Source: Paragyromitra xinjiangensis | Taxonomy: Eukaryota > Ascomycota > Pezizomycetes > Pezizales > Discinaceae | Length of the DNA stretch: 64,000 nt | Direction of reading: 5' to 3' | Assembly (NCBI GenBank): GCA_038503065.1 | Contig: JBCAMK010000002.1 | Location: 124,001 to 188,000, forward strand | In this document: positions 10,950 through 23,167 of the stretch, one piece after another | Layout: every line of letters starts with the position of its first letter | How positions within the stretch are numbered: position 1 is the first letter of the stretch | Notes under the pieces: model-generated | Databases searched by the model: none | Told to the model about the DNA's origin: nothing | Seen by the model: only the letters and a program-made list of their open reading frames with translations | Translations under genes and position numbers: made by a program

Positions 10950-12624
10950 GCTTATTATCTTTTTCTCAGATATCCCACTTATTTCCTTTCTTTTTGTCGG
11001 CACCGATAGATTACAGGTATTTGGGTAATTTTTCCCAGCCTATTTTTGACGGTATATCTTATGGGTCCATTTCTACGTGTAGCCTACGCTGCAGAGGGAA
11101 AGTTGCGCAAAGAGGCCTGCTGCTTCGTTTTCGTGCCACGCCATGTGTATGCGAGTGTCGCGTGCACGATTGTATCATCATCGTCATAATTACTTTGGAG
11201 TTGGTTTGGGACATCTAATTTTCTTTCCTTTTCTTTCCTTGGCCCCTTTTGGGGGCACCTTTTTTCTTTTCTACCTACTTTCTGGCACAGCAGGATCATT
11301 TACTTTTTGGGTGGGAACTTTGGAATTTACCTGTTTACGACATAACCCAGAAGTTCGGCTGGATTAATAGGGAAGTAAGCAGTTTCGTAAACTCTGTTTT
11401 ATTTTATTTTTCCCTTGGTTGTCTGGATATGCCGGCTAGATGGCTGGGTAGCTCGTCATGCATGAGTACACGCACCCCTTTAGGATAGGCACGTATGTCT
11501 TGAACGGTTTCTTTTTGTCTAGAATGATTTTCTACTCTTCTTTACCATTTTCGGATTACGATAATTCTTGAATGTCGGGTTTACATTTTGGTTGGTTAGG
11601 GAAGAGTTTTTCTCGGTAGTTCTGTATTTGGATAGGTGTTGATGTTGTGCTATGCTGGGACTTTAGAGAGTGACAACTGATACCAATGGTTTCTTGAGAT
11701 ATTTCGGGCTCTGATACCTGCAGGTTTAACCTTCCCTGGTGATTGGTTAGGGACTTCTATCGAGTGATTTCCGGTGATTTCGAGATCGATTGTTTTAGAT
11801 CGGGAGACTAAGACGATCGGCAACATCCGGACCTGTCTGTGTTTTGCCAAATTACCGACAATGCTCTAAACTTAGATGATGGTGCAGTGGATACATGTAC
11901 GATATAACAAGAGTCAGCGGTAAGAATTACCGTAACACAACTCGTGCTAGACTTGAGTTCTTTTGTAAACTTCTTACGCTGTATAGGTACATGTATCTAC
12001 ATGTAGTCTATCCTACTAACGGAGTATTGAGGGTCATGCAGTGTAAACCCTGTTGGCCCAGACATGTGAGTTTCTATTTACGCGCTCTGCTCAGGGGTTG
12101 AGCGGGGGACGATGGGGCCGGAATCACGCGGAGCAGGGAGCCCTGAGCTCTCCACAAACCACCAATCGTTTTTTTGTATGTTTGACCAAGACCCTGCCGT
12201 ATCGAGTGATCGCTCACGATACCCAAACCGAACCGAGGACATCGCCACGAGTTTACGAAAAGAAACCTCGTTGGAGGGTCATATTTACTCGCGTGGTTCT
12301 ACTTAGGGCAGCTGGGGAAGAAAAAAACATCGGATGACGTTCTGATCACCGATGGAGTAGGCTTAAAGTCGACTATTAATACTGCGCGTAGGTACCACGA
12401 GTTGCTCTTGTATTTTATCAGTCTCACCCACACCCCTCCTATTTCATCTCGTGCACCTTTTGGAGTCTGCTGTCACGAGTGAGCTTTCTCTCGCGTTGTC
12501 ACTTTTTCCGTCCTACTCTTTTCGTCGCTCATCTTCATCCCATATTCGGTATTTCTTACGTGACCCAGTCCATCACCCTCAAAACTGCACATAGCTCGAG
12601 AAAATATTCTTTTTTCACTTTGTA
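10950..12624. other. Intergenic between KRE6-like and HUL4-like genes
   Basis: T-rich 3' region of the KRE6-like gene (to about 11.6 kb), then the HUL4 promoter and leader. Three TACATGTA palindromes lie at 11892, 11988 and 11998. No gene recognised. Confidence 0.45.
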
Positions 12625-15600
12625 ATGCCTTCCTGGCCTTCTCGTCTGCTCTCATATTCCCACAACTCGGCTTCAGAACATACCTCGGCTCCCTTAACAC
12701 CTCACAGACCACCAACTGCAAGAGCAGGTGGTGTCGGCTCGCACGGGAGGTCCCAATCACACCAAATACTGCCCAGTAATCTATCGTCTACAAGCGCAAA
12801 CCGAGGACCAGATAGACAACTTAACAGCAGGAGAAGCGAGGGTGATTTATTGATCCCCGCGGAGAGGGATGGTGGAAGAAGCAGAAACTTCGGGGGTACC
12901 GAGGGCATGATGGGTGTTGGGGGAAGTATGCACATGGAGTTTGTGCGTGTTTGATCACCTTGGCGGCTGCTTTGGAGGCTACTTCTTGCTCATGCATGGT
13001 GCTGACAAGGATGTTTCAGACCACAGGGCGTTGCTTCTGTTGTGATTCTACTGTTCGGTGGCCAACGAATTTATCGGTTTTTCGATGCACAACATGTACC
13101 ACTATCAACGACCTCAAACCTGTTGAAAAATCCACGGTCGTTCCGCCAATATCCGTTGAGAGGACGAAAGCTATCATAGATCACTCCGTCCAGGAATTTA
13201 TAGAGACGAGGAAATGGATACAGAGAATGCCAAAACATCCACCGCCTCCTCCCCCGATTCCGATTCCAGGGAAATCGTCGGATGGGGCTGGAGGAAACAA
13301 TATATTCGATGGAAAAGACTCGGATGATGCTACTCCACCGTCTTTTCCCGGATACTCCCCGGATGCGATGAACTCGTTTGCTTCAAATAGGCCTTCGGGT
13401 CCGCAGCGGAGACCCTCATTACCTGGACTACGTTTTCCTGAAGGCTTCCCTTCTACAAACTCTGCCGGAAACCGCCGATCGGTGATGATACCTATGAGGA
13501 TGGGTTCGGCGGCGCCAGGCTCGAATGGTGATGGAAAATCTCATCATTTTGAGGCAGGGGATCGCAAAAATGGGGTTTATAAGGCGGGCAACTCTTACGA
13601 GGACCCAGTCAAGAAGACATTCAAACCATTGGAAGACTACTTGACTATAGCTTTTACTAGTTGTGATTGCTTAAATGCGAGTTTTGTTAAAAGACGTAGC
13701 GGAGGCGATCATTCCGGAACCAAAAATTCAGATAATAGCTTGAATTTGGCTCAAATACCCGATACCCACACCCAGGCATCTAGAGCTCCCCGGGGAGCCG
13801 GTGAAGAGAGGCCGAAAGATGTTGGGATACCTGTTACAGACAAGATTGGTGAGAAAGAAGCGATATTATTACAAAGGGGAAGATTCATAGGGAAAGATGT
13901 GCTGTTCAGCAGGAGCGAGAAGGAGAGGCAGAGAGCTAAATCTGAAAGCAAATTTAGCGTGCGGAGTCCTGGTATTGACTGGCAAAGTGTTGATGGATTT
14001 TATGATATGGTTATTAATGTTGGTCTGAACCTTGCATCAAGAAAAGAATCACCGCCTGAACGGGGTGGTGGGAAGGCTGGTTTTAAGGGTAGAAATACAG
14101 AAGAGATGTTATCAGAAGAGCAGCTGGATACACAGATAGCAGCAGGAATTGAGGAGGCCAGAGCTCACATAGCTAGGATTTTGCTTAAGGCAACAGAAAG
14201 CCTTTTAAAACGTCCCGGGAGGCCCCTAAAAAGGCCCGAAGATGTTAGGTTTCTGCTCATAGTTCTAGCAAACCCTTTATTATACCCGGAGTCTGCTCGC
14301 CCGACGCCTAAGCTGGCCCATGGTATGTCTTCCTCAAGCATCAGTGCCCCTCGCCCTAATGGGGAAGGGTTTACTGTTCCAATGACTCAGCTAAAAAGCC
14401 AAGTTTCTGCCTCCTCCGGCCGCAGTGGCGGTTCCACTAGTCGCCCTGGCGATCATTCTGGCATCATTAAGCGGATTATGGGACTGCTGTCAAATCTTCC
14501 TAACGAGTGCCATCACTATCTCGTCTCATGGTTTACTCGAATGCCGGAACTTCAATTTCGGCGGTTGGTTGAACTAGCGGGAAGTTTTATTACCTACCGT
14601 CTTACAAGACAACCTGCGAGGAAAAGGCTACAGGGAGAGAGTGGGATGATAGGGTCAATGGGGAAGCAGCTGCCTTACAACGACGACTGGCAGATTAAGG
14701 CAGTGGCGAGGGTCATGTCATTATTCTTTTCCGCAAACAATAACACTGCTGGTCGTCGCGGTTTGATTTCAAGCATCAGAGAGAACGAAGAGGGCATGAA
14801 TTCCGCAGTGACTGCAAGGCGAGAGGCGTGGCGCAGGGGCCAGATCATTCTCACTAGCGAGTTCTACAATATGCTTCTCGATTACCACGATTTAATTGCC
14901 GATTTCGATGCTTGGGAGTCACGATTGTCCAAGTTTTGTTTTTGCCAATACCCATTTCTTTTGTCTATGGGAGCTAAGATACAAATTCTCGAGCACGATG
15001 CGAAACGCCAAATGGAAATTCAAGCACGACAAGCGTTTTTTAATAGCATTTCTAGTAAGAGAGCGGTAAATCAGTATCTCGTATTGAAAGTGCGAAGAGA
15101 ATGTTTGGTCGAGGACAGCTTGAGAGGAATCAGTGAAGGAGTAGGCGCAATGGATGATATAAAGAAAGGATTAAGGATTGAGTTCCTGGGAGAAGATGGA
15201 GTCGATGCTGGTGGATTGAAGAAAGAATGGTTCTTATTGGTTGCCCGAGACGTTTTTGACCCTAATTACGGTTAGTTATATCACCCCTCCTTGTGTTATA
15301 TCCTCTTAGAAAAATGTACTCAAAGCAGTCAGGCATGTTTGTCTACGATGAGGATTCTGAATACTGTTACTTCAACCCGTACTCGTTGGAATCGTCGGAA
15401 GAGTTCTTTCTCGTTGGCGTGTTATTGGGGCTAGCGATTTACAATTCTACTATCTTGGATATCGCTCTGCCTCCTTGCGTCTTCAAGAAGCTTCTGCACT
15501 TAACATCAAAGCATTCCTTAGCAACATCTTCCATTCGTCCGCCATTAGTTCATACTTTGGAAGATCTTGCAGTTTTTCGCCCGGCTCTAGCGAGTGGATT

Positions 15601-16252
15601 AACGAAATTGTTGGAGTTCGAGGGTGATGTCGAAGCCACCTTCTGCCGAGACTTTGTCGCGGAATCAGAGCGATTCGGCGAGATCATTCATACACCGCTT
15701 TGCGCCAATGGCGAGGATAGACCTGTCACCAATGCTAATCGGAAGGAGTTTGTTGATCTCTACCTCAAGTGGATCCTAGACACATCTATTGCAAGGCAGT
15801 TCGAGCCCTTCAAGCGTGGGTTTTACACTGTCTGCGGCGGAAATGCGTTATCTCTTTTCCGCCCTGAAGAGATCGAACTCCTTATCCGTGGCTCCGATGA
15901 GGCCCTCGACGTGTCTGCAATGAGGGCTGTGGCCATATACGACGGCTGGGGGAACTCGGCACCAGCGGATAACGACCCTGTGGTTAGGTGGTTCTGGAGC
16001 TTTTTCGAGAAGATCACACCGAAGGAGCAGAGATTGCTGTTGCACTTCATCACAGGGAGTGATAGAATTCCAGCTATGGGTGCGACGAGTTTGATCATTA
16101 AGGTGGGCTGTCTAGGACAGGATTGCGACAGGTTTCCGGTAGCGAGAACTTGTTTCAATCAGATTTGTCTGTGGAGGTATAGACGCAGGGAGAAGTTAGA
16201 GACTATGCTATGGCGGGCTGTGACAGAGAGTGAAGGCTTTGGACTGAAGTGA
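12625..16252 (+). CDS. HECT-domain E3 ubiquitin ligase, Hul4 type
   Basis: Three exons: 12625-12942, 13020-15270, 15333-16252 (1162 aa). A low-complexity Ser/Arg-rich N-terminus is followed at about residue 111 by a zinc-ribbon-like pair, CFCC then FRCTTC, next to TINDLKP. A long disordered middle follows, then a helical region (about 480-800). The C-terminal HECT domain starts near GLRIEFLGEDGVDAGGLKKE and FVYDEDSEYCYFNP. The catalytic cysteine lies in FPVARTCFNQICLW (Cys1130). The enzyme accepts ubiquitin from an E2 on this cysteine and transfers it to substrates; yeast Hul4 is linked to proteolysis and DNA-repair-related functions. Splice phases: exon 1/2 joins at phase 0, exon 2/3 within Gly (G|GC) restoring DPNYGMFVYDED. 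An earlier AG at 15308-15309 would break the frame. Length exceeds yeast Hul4 (about 890 aa) because of the disordered insertions. Confidence 0.92.
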
Positions 16253-19200
16253 TGTGGCTCCGGTGGATTTGAACTTTTTGTTTGTTTCCTTTTTCTTAAT
16301 GTGCAAGGTCAGGGGTAGAGCATAGAGATGAGATGAAGATGGGTAGTGGATGAGAGTTTTTGAACGGTAACCGATTACGGGTCTTGAGCACTGTGGTGTT
16401 CGTAATTATTGAGGGGTCATCATAATACCACTAATAGAATGACGAAGGTGGGGGGATTTGGACAGCATGCATGTGCGCAATCAATTATGCACCTTTGGAT
16501 GACGGACAATGATCGACAATAGATGGCGCAGTTAGCACGTGAACACGAGACAATTGATGTGAGAGGGTGTGGATTCACGTGGGCGTGAGACTTAGTTAGA
16601 TGCTCTTGTATTGGAAAGCGGTTATAGTTCTACGAATTCTAATTATATGGTAAAGGCATCTCTCTAACGTAATTATTTCTATTAATCCCCCCCTCCTCTT
16701 TATGCTACCGAATGCTATGCTTTTCAGGGAGATATTAGGGTGGGACTAAAGTTATGGGGGCATACACGTAAGTCTTATTTGCTTGTTCTCGTTCTCGCAT
16801 CGCTCTTCTCGGGAGAGCCGGTGCATCAAGAACCGGCGAGCAAAGTTGTGTTCTCAACATGGCATACGTTTCTCGACTTCTTTTTGCCAGGGATATTAAT
16901 ATTCTTGGTTGTCGGTATTTTCCATATATTAGTCTTTGATTCTCTTTATTACTTGGCCCCGAGATCGAAAGTCATTAATAATAACTACTTATTTCATTGA
17001 TATGGTTTTGTGTAATTTTCATCCTCTCGATCTTGATAGGGAAGATCCACCGTTTCAGTTGTCTGCATGGCCGAGGATGGTATGTATGACTATCTTGGTT
17101 ATCGAGTAGCTGGTTTTTTTCTATGGGGACTGAGCTACAAATATGTATCGGTTCATCCCTAGATCGACCCCGCGCACTTGAGTGTGGCCTTAGCGATTTC
17201 TTCTGCCACTCCAAATATCCTGGAAATTTTTACAGAAAGCTATTGTCTTTTGGGGGAGACACGAATCGTAAGCTCTACTAGGTGATAATTTGTGGTTGCT
17301 AGAATGAATAATCTTTGGTCTCCTTCAGTACCACTGGTCTGGGTTGTTGTAAGTGCCTATCAGATGTGCGGAGATGATTAGTCATTTGCGCCGGTGAGCT
17401 ATTGTACTTAAGTAATGCAAGTGGTGTGAGTCAAATGAGACTATAGTCTCGCAAACGGGATCAAGTTCTATTAACTTTTATTATTATGGGAGATTTAGTT
17501 CTGGGTTTAGTATTGTCTAAATCCTTAGAGAGGGTGGGGGATTTGGGATATAAGCTTGGCCACTTGAGAGACTTGGTGAGTTGGGTAGTCGGTACATGTA
17601 ACTGTGGAAGGTGAGCGGAAGGTGAGCACATCTACCACAATTGAATTACAAGACATAGGCCTGACATATATAGTTGCATGTTTAGCATAGTACGAACCCT
17701 TGGAGTTCTGGTCCCTGGACAGTCAGCTAGATGATTTTTCAGGTCGATCAGCAAATTTGAGTGACACTGTATAGAGCAAAGGAAACGGGCGGAGCTGGCC
17801 TTTGGCTTACGCAGACACTTATGTAGTACACAGGGATGGATCATTTTTATGTTCGGGTCTAAGCGGAGGTTTATTCTCTGTTTCCCCAGATAATCGAATC
17901 AAAGGTAAAATCAAAACGCGGAAACAAAGCCCATCTGCTGCATTGTTGTACTGGATGCACCTACCCCACCTCTACGCGTCTGTTTCCGCATAAAGTACTC
18001 TAGGGTACATGCATGGTATGCAGCTTAGAAGGAAACCGACGCCTAACCTCACGAAACACGAGCTTGGTGGCGCGGCAACGTTGATAGCGGAGAAGATCAT
18101 CGTTTGAAGAGAAATAACCCTCTAGTTATGAAAAAGATGAGTGAGATACCGGCAGCAGTGGCCAACGTTCTGGGTTTGCCGGCTATTGTGGAAGTACGCA
18201 ACGCTCATATCAACTTTTTAAAGCAGACGCAAAAGGGGCCGCTGTGCGTTGTGCTGCGGGGACTGCCATTAAATTTGTTTACCAAGACTGCATGTACTAC
18301 ACTGATATTATCGGTAACTGCACTGTAATTAGTATCGTAAATGCATCAATTTCTTAGGATTAATTGAGCCGGCCGAAAATTGGTGCAACTTGACATATCT
18401 TTTGTCATGTAGGGTTACGATTATGGCTTTAGTATGGGGAGGAGGGATGATGTTTGGACGAAAAGAATCCACGCTAGAAACATTCACTGCACATGATATA
18501 TGGTATACCTATCACTGCTCAAAGCGTATCGTCCACCCATTATTTGTTAGGAATATCACTTTCTTAGCGTATCGTTAGCTGTCAGCCTGAGGTGGGCTGG
18601 GAACGTCCTACTTCCCCACATAGCTAGCAGCCATGAGGGATATTTCCAAGTTCATGGAATAATTATTTTCCCTTAGTTGACCGGAAGGTAATTTGCCGAC
18701 ATGGCGGGAAATAGATATTTCCTTCGTCATGGTGCCCCATCGGTTTGCCTACTAAATAAACTCCCATGCAGAACAGGGTGAATTGCAACGGGAAAGGTAC
18801 GTACTGGAAGCTCGCAGAAATATCGCGTCAGGTAAACGGGATATCCAAGGAATCGTTGGTTATCCGGATACAATTAACTTGGAGGGGTGCGGGCGGCATC
18901 GATGAACTAGGGTTGTACGAAAGAGGGGTTAGTCGATCGGTTGGTGGAGTTGGTGGGGTCAAGAACGGCCGACTGTTTGAGTCCACCCCGCGGTAGAGGG
19001 AAACACCGGAACGTCGAGGTTAGGACAACGCAGCGTGTCAATTAGCGTCTAGACGGAATGCGAGCTAGGGATGAAGAACCGAGAGATGGTGTCAAGAGCA
19101 CCGGATCGGATGGTGAAGCTGTAGCCTTGTTTTGTTTGAGTAATTGAGCAGCGACGGGTGCTAGGGAGGACTTCCTCTGATAATCTATAAAGTCCCCTCA

Positions 19201-19308
19201 CTGCTATTCATCTCCCTTATCTTCGACATAATTTTCAACCTTTGCCTCCCAACCTCCATCGCTTTCAGTTCCTGTCTTTAGTAGATCCAATCTCAAGCTC
19301 AATCCAAG
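16253..19308. other. Intergenic, 3.1 kb, no gene seen
   Basis: AT-rich with only short unconvincing frames (for example 16740-17000, 18104-18328). No family motif, tRNA or repeat structure was recognised. A TACATGTA palindrome lies at 17593-17600. The distal part holds the promoter of the dehydrogenase gene. Confidence 0.4.
19186..19191 (+). promoter_or_regulatory. TATA box of the sugar alcohol dehydrogenase gene
   Basis: TATAAA stands 118 bases before the ATG at 19309. It is followed by a pyrimidine-rich leader with CTCATC and TCTCC tracts, the usual arrangement of a strongly expressed metabolic gene in filamentous ascomycetes. Confidence 0.5.
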
Positions 19309-20938
19309 ATGTCTTCTCTCCCCACGTCCATGAAAGCTCTCCGGTAAGTTATTTTTCCCGTGTAGCCCACCTTAGCCCCATATACCCATTCCACCTTCAA
19401 TCTGTAAGCGTAGTTACGAACTTGTTTAATACAGAGTTGCTGACGTAGTACACCGATAGCTATGATAAACCCTTGTCGTATGCTGTTGTCGAGGTTCCAC
19501 TACCAGTTGTCCGTGATAATGATGTGTTGGTAAGTATTTCTAGTTGTGTTAAAGTAAGTGCATTAGCTAATATTGGATTTCAGATAAAAGTCAAGGCGTG
19601 TGGTGTCTGTGGGACTGTAAGTTGCCGGATTCGAGAGTGGATGGTTGCGAAGGAAGTGAAATCTGACTGAATGGTAGGACTTGCACATTCACGAGGGAGA
19701 GTTTATTGCAAAGGTATTTATTACTCTCTCATTCCATCGCAATTGCGGGGAGTTCGCAAGTTATAAAGCTACCAAAATCGGTGGACACCTTTTTGGATAG
19801 CCCCACCCCTGTAAACACCTCTGTGGTTATTTGATCGGTTGCTGACGTGCTCTCCCCACAGTTCCCGCTCATCCCTGGTAGGTTCAGCCTCAAGTTTTTC
19901 AACTGCATCTTGAGAAAAAATAGTCATTGTTTATCCGATAAAGTCTTGAATCACTAACAAATCCTGTTTCAAAGGTCACGAGACCGTGGGCGTTGTCGCT
20001 GCCATCGGAAAGGATGTTAAAGGCTTTGAGATTGGTGAACGTGTCTGCGCAGACAACTCGGAGCTCTGTAATGAGTGCTTCTACTGCCGTCGCGGACAGC
20101 TCTTGCTATGCGAGAAATTTGAAGCCCATGGAGTAACTAGTAAACATCCTATAGACGCCACTCACATTGATCTTGAAGCTAACTTGAATCAAGTGGATGG
20201 TGGTTTTGCTGAGTACTGTGCCTACCCTGCTGGCAAAGTCTTTAAAATTCACAATCTTTCCGATGTCGATGCTACTCTTCTTGAACCAGCCTCTTGTGCC
20301 GCTCACGGGCTCGAGAAGATTGCTCCCAAATTCGGTTCCTCCGTTCTCATGTTCGGTGCTGGACCTACTGGTCTCTGTCTTGCCCAGCTCCTTCGTCACA
20401 ACGGTGCTTCTCACGTCGTCGTGGCCGCTCCTGAGGGACTGAAGATGGATTTAGCGAAGAAGTTGGACGCTGCTGATGTCTATGTTGAGCTTTCTCGAAG
20501 CAACCCCGAGGCTCAGTTCGAGCAGATCAGGAAAGACAACCCGTACGGATTTGATATCGTTGTTGAGGTATGTTAAGCTAGAAGGTGATAAACTCACATC
20601 AGTCTCACTAAGAATTTATTTAGGCTACTGGTTCTCCGAAGATCCTTGAGGATGCTATCCACTATGTTCGCCGTGGTGGTAAATTAGTCGTTTATGGTGT
20701 CTACAGCGATTCTGCCCGTGTCTCATGGCCCCCAAGCAAGATCTTTGGAGATGAGATTACTATTATTGGTTCCTTCTCTGAGACCTATATGTTCCCCGCT
20801 ACCATTGGCTATCTCGATACCGGCAAGGTCAAGGTAGAAGGCATCGTAAATAAGACCTACAGGCTTGAGCAGTGGGGTGAATGCTTGGAGGCTATGAAGA
20901 ACAAGACCGCTATCAAAGCGGCAATTGTCTTCGACTGA
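19309..20938 (+). CDS. Zinc-dependent sugar alcohol dehydrogenase, D-arabinitol dehydrogenase-like
   Basis: Eight exons: 19309-19343, 19460-19529, 19584-19616, 19678-19713, 19862-19877, 19975-20139, 20194-20567, 20624-20938 (347 aa). The medium-chain dehydrogenase fold is clear. KACGVCGTDLHIHEGEF holds the catalytic zinc Cys, then IPGHETVG. The structural zinc cysteines lie in the NSELCNECFYCRRGQLLLC stretch. The Rossmann motif is VLMFGAGPTGLCLAQL, and the tail VNKTYRLEQWGECLEAM. The enzyme should oxidise or reduce a pentitol or related polyol with NAD(P). D-arabinitol dehydrogenase is my best guess; xylitol or sorbitol dehydrogenase are alternatives. The 54-nt segment 20140-20193 has no stop and is a multiple of three. 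It has a GTAAAC donor, GCTAAC branch and AAG acceptor, and removing it restores HGVTMDGGFAEYC. Exon 5 is 16 nt. A TATA box lies 118 bases upstream. Confidence 0.92.
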
Positions 20939-21062
20939 AGAAAGAAAAAATTGGTGTTTATTTTTTGGCGATTTCTGGTATAAATATTGTGTACTCTTTC
21001 ATGATTTTTGGATTTTTTTTTGGAGGACTTCTTCTTTTGGTGCTGGCATACCCTGGTTTTGG

Positions 21063-21088
21063 AAAAATAAAAATAAAAATAAAAAATT
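21063..21088. repeat. Simple repeat (AAAAAT)n
   Basis: About four copies of AAAAAT just after the 3' end of the dehydrogenase gene. It may serve as an A-rich 3' processing signal, but no canonical context was verified. Confidence 0.7.
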
Positions 21089-21771
21089 CCAACTGATAGG
21101 TAGTTTGTCTAAACTGTCTGCTCAAATTCGCCGTGCGAAGTGGGTGGCTTTGGCGGGGTAATGCCCACGGCCTCCAGCCAATAGGAAACTGATACGGTCT
21201 ACCGCTGCAGTTATGCACCAAGTGGATGTGATGCTGTGGAACGAAATATATGCACCTGTTTCAGGTCTTCTTATTAGCACAATTTATTTTGTTATGCCCT
21301 GTGAAAAATTACCGAGAAACAACAGTAGGATAATGTTTTCTGTGCTTGGGGTCAATGCATCTCTATCTGATAATATCACTCGTGAGACCTATTGATAGGC
21401 TAGAATTAGGGACTGGCCAATGAAGGTATCCCACCAAGGTACAAAGTACCGATACCTATCCCAAGGGTAACATATTTTTTTAGCTTAGGGAACATGCCAG
21501 TGTGTTTCACTCGAATAACATCTATTTCAAATTTCCATATACTCAGACCACGTGCCAGCTCGAGCAGTACGGAGCAAGACAATATATCTCGGACTTTTCT
21601 CCCAGAATTAGGTCTCGGTTTTTAACAGGACCAACTGCCTGGGAGCAAGATCAAGGTGTCTCAAGATATCTAAGTAGTGTCACGTTTGAGCTCGGCATTC
21701 CCCTGACTTCTCACATTCTGCAGTGAAGTATATAATTAAAGACTTTGAAACTAAAATTGTGTGCTGGAACT

Positions 21772-21832
21772 CACGAACCTCGACTGAGGATTACCATAGA
21801 CCTACCTAATTTCAGGTCTAATTAGGTTCGTG
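21772..21832. repeat. Nested inverted repeat (hairpin-forming)
   Basis: CACGAACCT (21772-21780) is the exact reverse complement of AGGTTCGTG (21824-21832). Inside, AGACCT (21798-21803) pairs with AGGTCT (21814-21819). The result is a two-tier stem with an internal loop. No open frame crosses it. It could be a short non-autonomous transposon remnant or a regulatory hairpin; nothing decides between these. Confidence 0.65.
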
Positions 21833-22187
21833 ATTAGCTCTAAAGGGTGATATGCACGACTCCTCTGAGCAACATAAAAAGCGAAACTTATAAACTACCT
21901 AATCAAGATTTTATTCCTAGTAAAAAAGACGGAGTGGGTAAGGTAATTAACCACCAAGCAAGTAGCTGTGAATTTTCACAAGTTAGCTACCAAATATTGA
22001 CGACGTCGAGAAACGGGGAACCGCCCATGGTATTGAGATGTGCATGATTAGAAGTCCTGATAGACGAATTCTCATTATCCAGCACCGAAAATCCTGCACG
22101 GCTGACCCGTGGCCTAAGAGCAAGGAGCTTCTCCAGGGACAGGCCACTACCCTATCGTATATTATGTACATAGAGTACTTATACATA

Positions 22188-22367
22188 CAGTAGACTCTCG
22201 ATATAAGCATACTCTATACAAGCATATTCGCGCCGTATACGTAGGCATATTGTTCGGCGATCCCATTTTCGTTTGCACATATAAAGTCTACCTTGATCTA
22301 AGCATAGCTTCGATATAAGCATACTTTTTTTTTGACCCGAGCGTATGCCTATATCGAGAGCCTACTG
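22188..22367. mobile_element. MITE with TA target duplication (Tc1/mariner-pogo type)
   Basis: A 180-bp element bounded by TA on both sides (22186-22187 and 22368-22369). The left end starts CAGTAGACTCTCGATATAAG. The right end, reverse-complemented, starts CAGTAGGCTCTCGATATAGG. The two agree at nearly all of about 29 terminal positions and then diverge. The left-end motif CGATATAAGCATAC recurs inside near the right end. No coding capacity. TA duplication and CAGTAG-type ends are those of Tc1/mariner superfamily elements, so this is a non-autonomous derivative that would need a transposase supplied elsewhere. Confidence 0.85.
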
Positions 22368-22944
22368 TAATTAGAAATCGAAAGTACCCTAGGATGTGAT
22401 GAAGTCATAGGGAGTCTAGAAGCTACTGAACGTCATAAACTCACCAGGTGCTAAAGAAAATTGTTTCCAGCGACCAAGGCCTTTAGTCAGGGACTACCTA
22501 CGTCAGCTGCCAGGGGTTAAAATATGACGTCTGGTCATGTCTTGGCATTCACTAGAGGGAATATAAGCTTCGCAATGTTCACCACCCTAGTCGCCGAGTG
22601 CCGACTGGCAACACCTTAAAGTCTCATCGATAATCGTGCGCTTACGATAACGCTTTTACTAACGGACATGTTTTTCAGGCCTTCTAATCACCTTTTATAT
22701 CTTATGTCTGCGGTCCACCCCCGGCAAGAGAGTGTATTCCCGGCAAATATAACTTTCCTGGCTGTCTACAAATGGATTGCTTTTCTTGTGGTAGCTCCCC
22801 CCTTTGATTTTAGTACTAAAAATAAGATCACGAGGGCACCTTCGCTGACTTATCCATTTATTAGTTGCCTGATGGCTCTTTAGAGCGGTGTTCTGACGTT
22901 AGAATTTGGACTACTCTGACTTTGCGAATCCTAGCGCCTATCTG

Positions 22945-23167
22945 ATTATCGAATTGCGCAGCTTGTTCATTATCGAATTGAGTATATCTTTGGTCGTCGA
23001 ATCGAGCAACTCTTCGACTACCGGTATCGAATCGAGCTACTCTTTGGCCGTCAAATCGAGGAACTCTTTGTCTATCGAACCGAGCTCCTGTTTGACTTTC
23101 GACTAAGCAGCTTGTCGAGTTCCGAAGTCGAGGTTCCTGTTTGATTATCGAATCTACCAGCTCACTG
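22945..23167 (-). repeat. Degenerate 24-bp tandem repeat inside a 128-codon open frame
   Basis: Nine adjoining units of about 24 bp (lengths 24, 24, 24, 30, 24, 24, 23, 26, 24), each built on an NTCGAA core followed by CTNTTTG. They lie within a minus-strand frame from ATG at 23247 to the stop at 22861. There the six leftmost units (22945-23094) encode an octapeptide of the form VARFDxQR (for example RVPRFDGQ, RVARFDDQ). The 23 and 26 bp units put the rightmost copies out of register, but the frame has no stop. No signal peptide or known family. It may be a coding minisatellite, a gene remnant or chance. Confidence 0.65.

Noticed and set aside
8680..16252. A linked pathway or cluster between KRE6-like, HUL4-like and the dehydrogenase
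   Set aside because: Unrelated housekeeping functions with ordinary spacers; no shared regulatory motif was found.
20140..20193. A lineage-specific 18-residue insertion in the dehydrogenase
   Set aside because: Splice donor, branch and acceptor are present and removal restores the family sequence, so it is treated as an intron.
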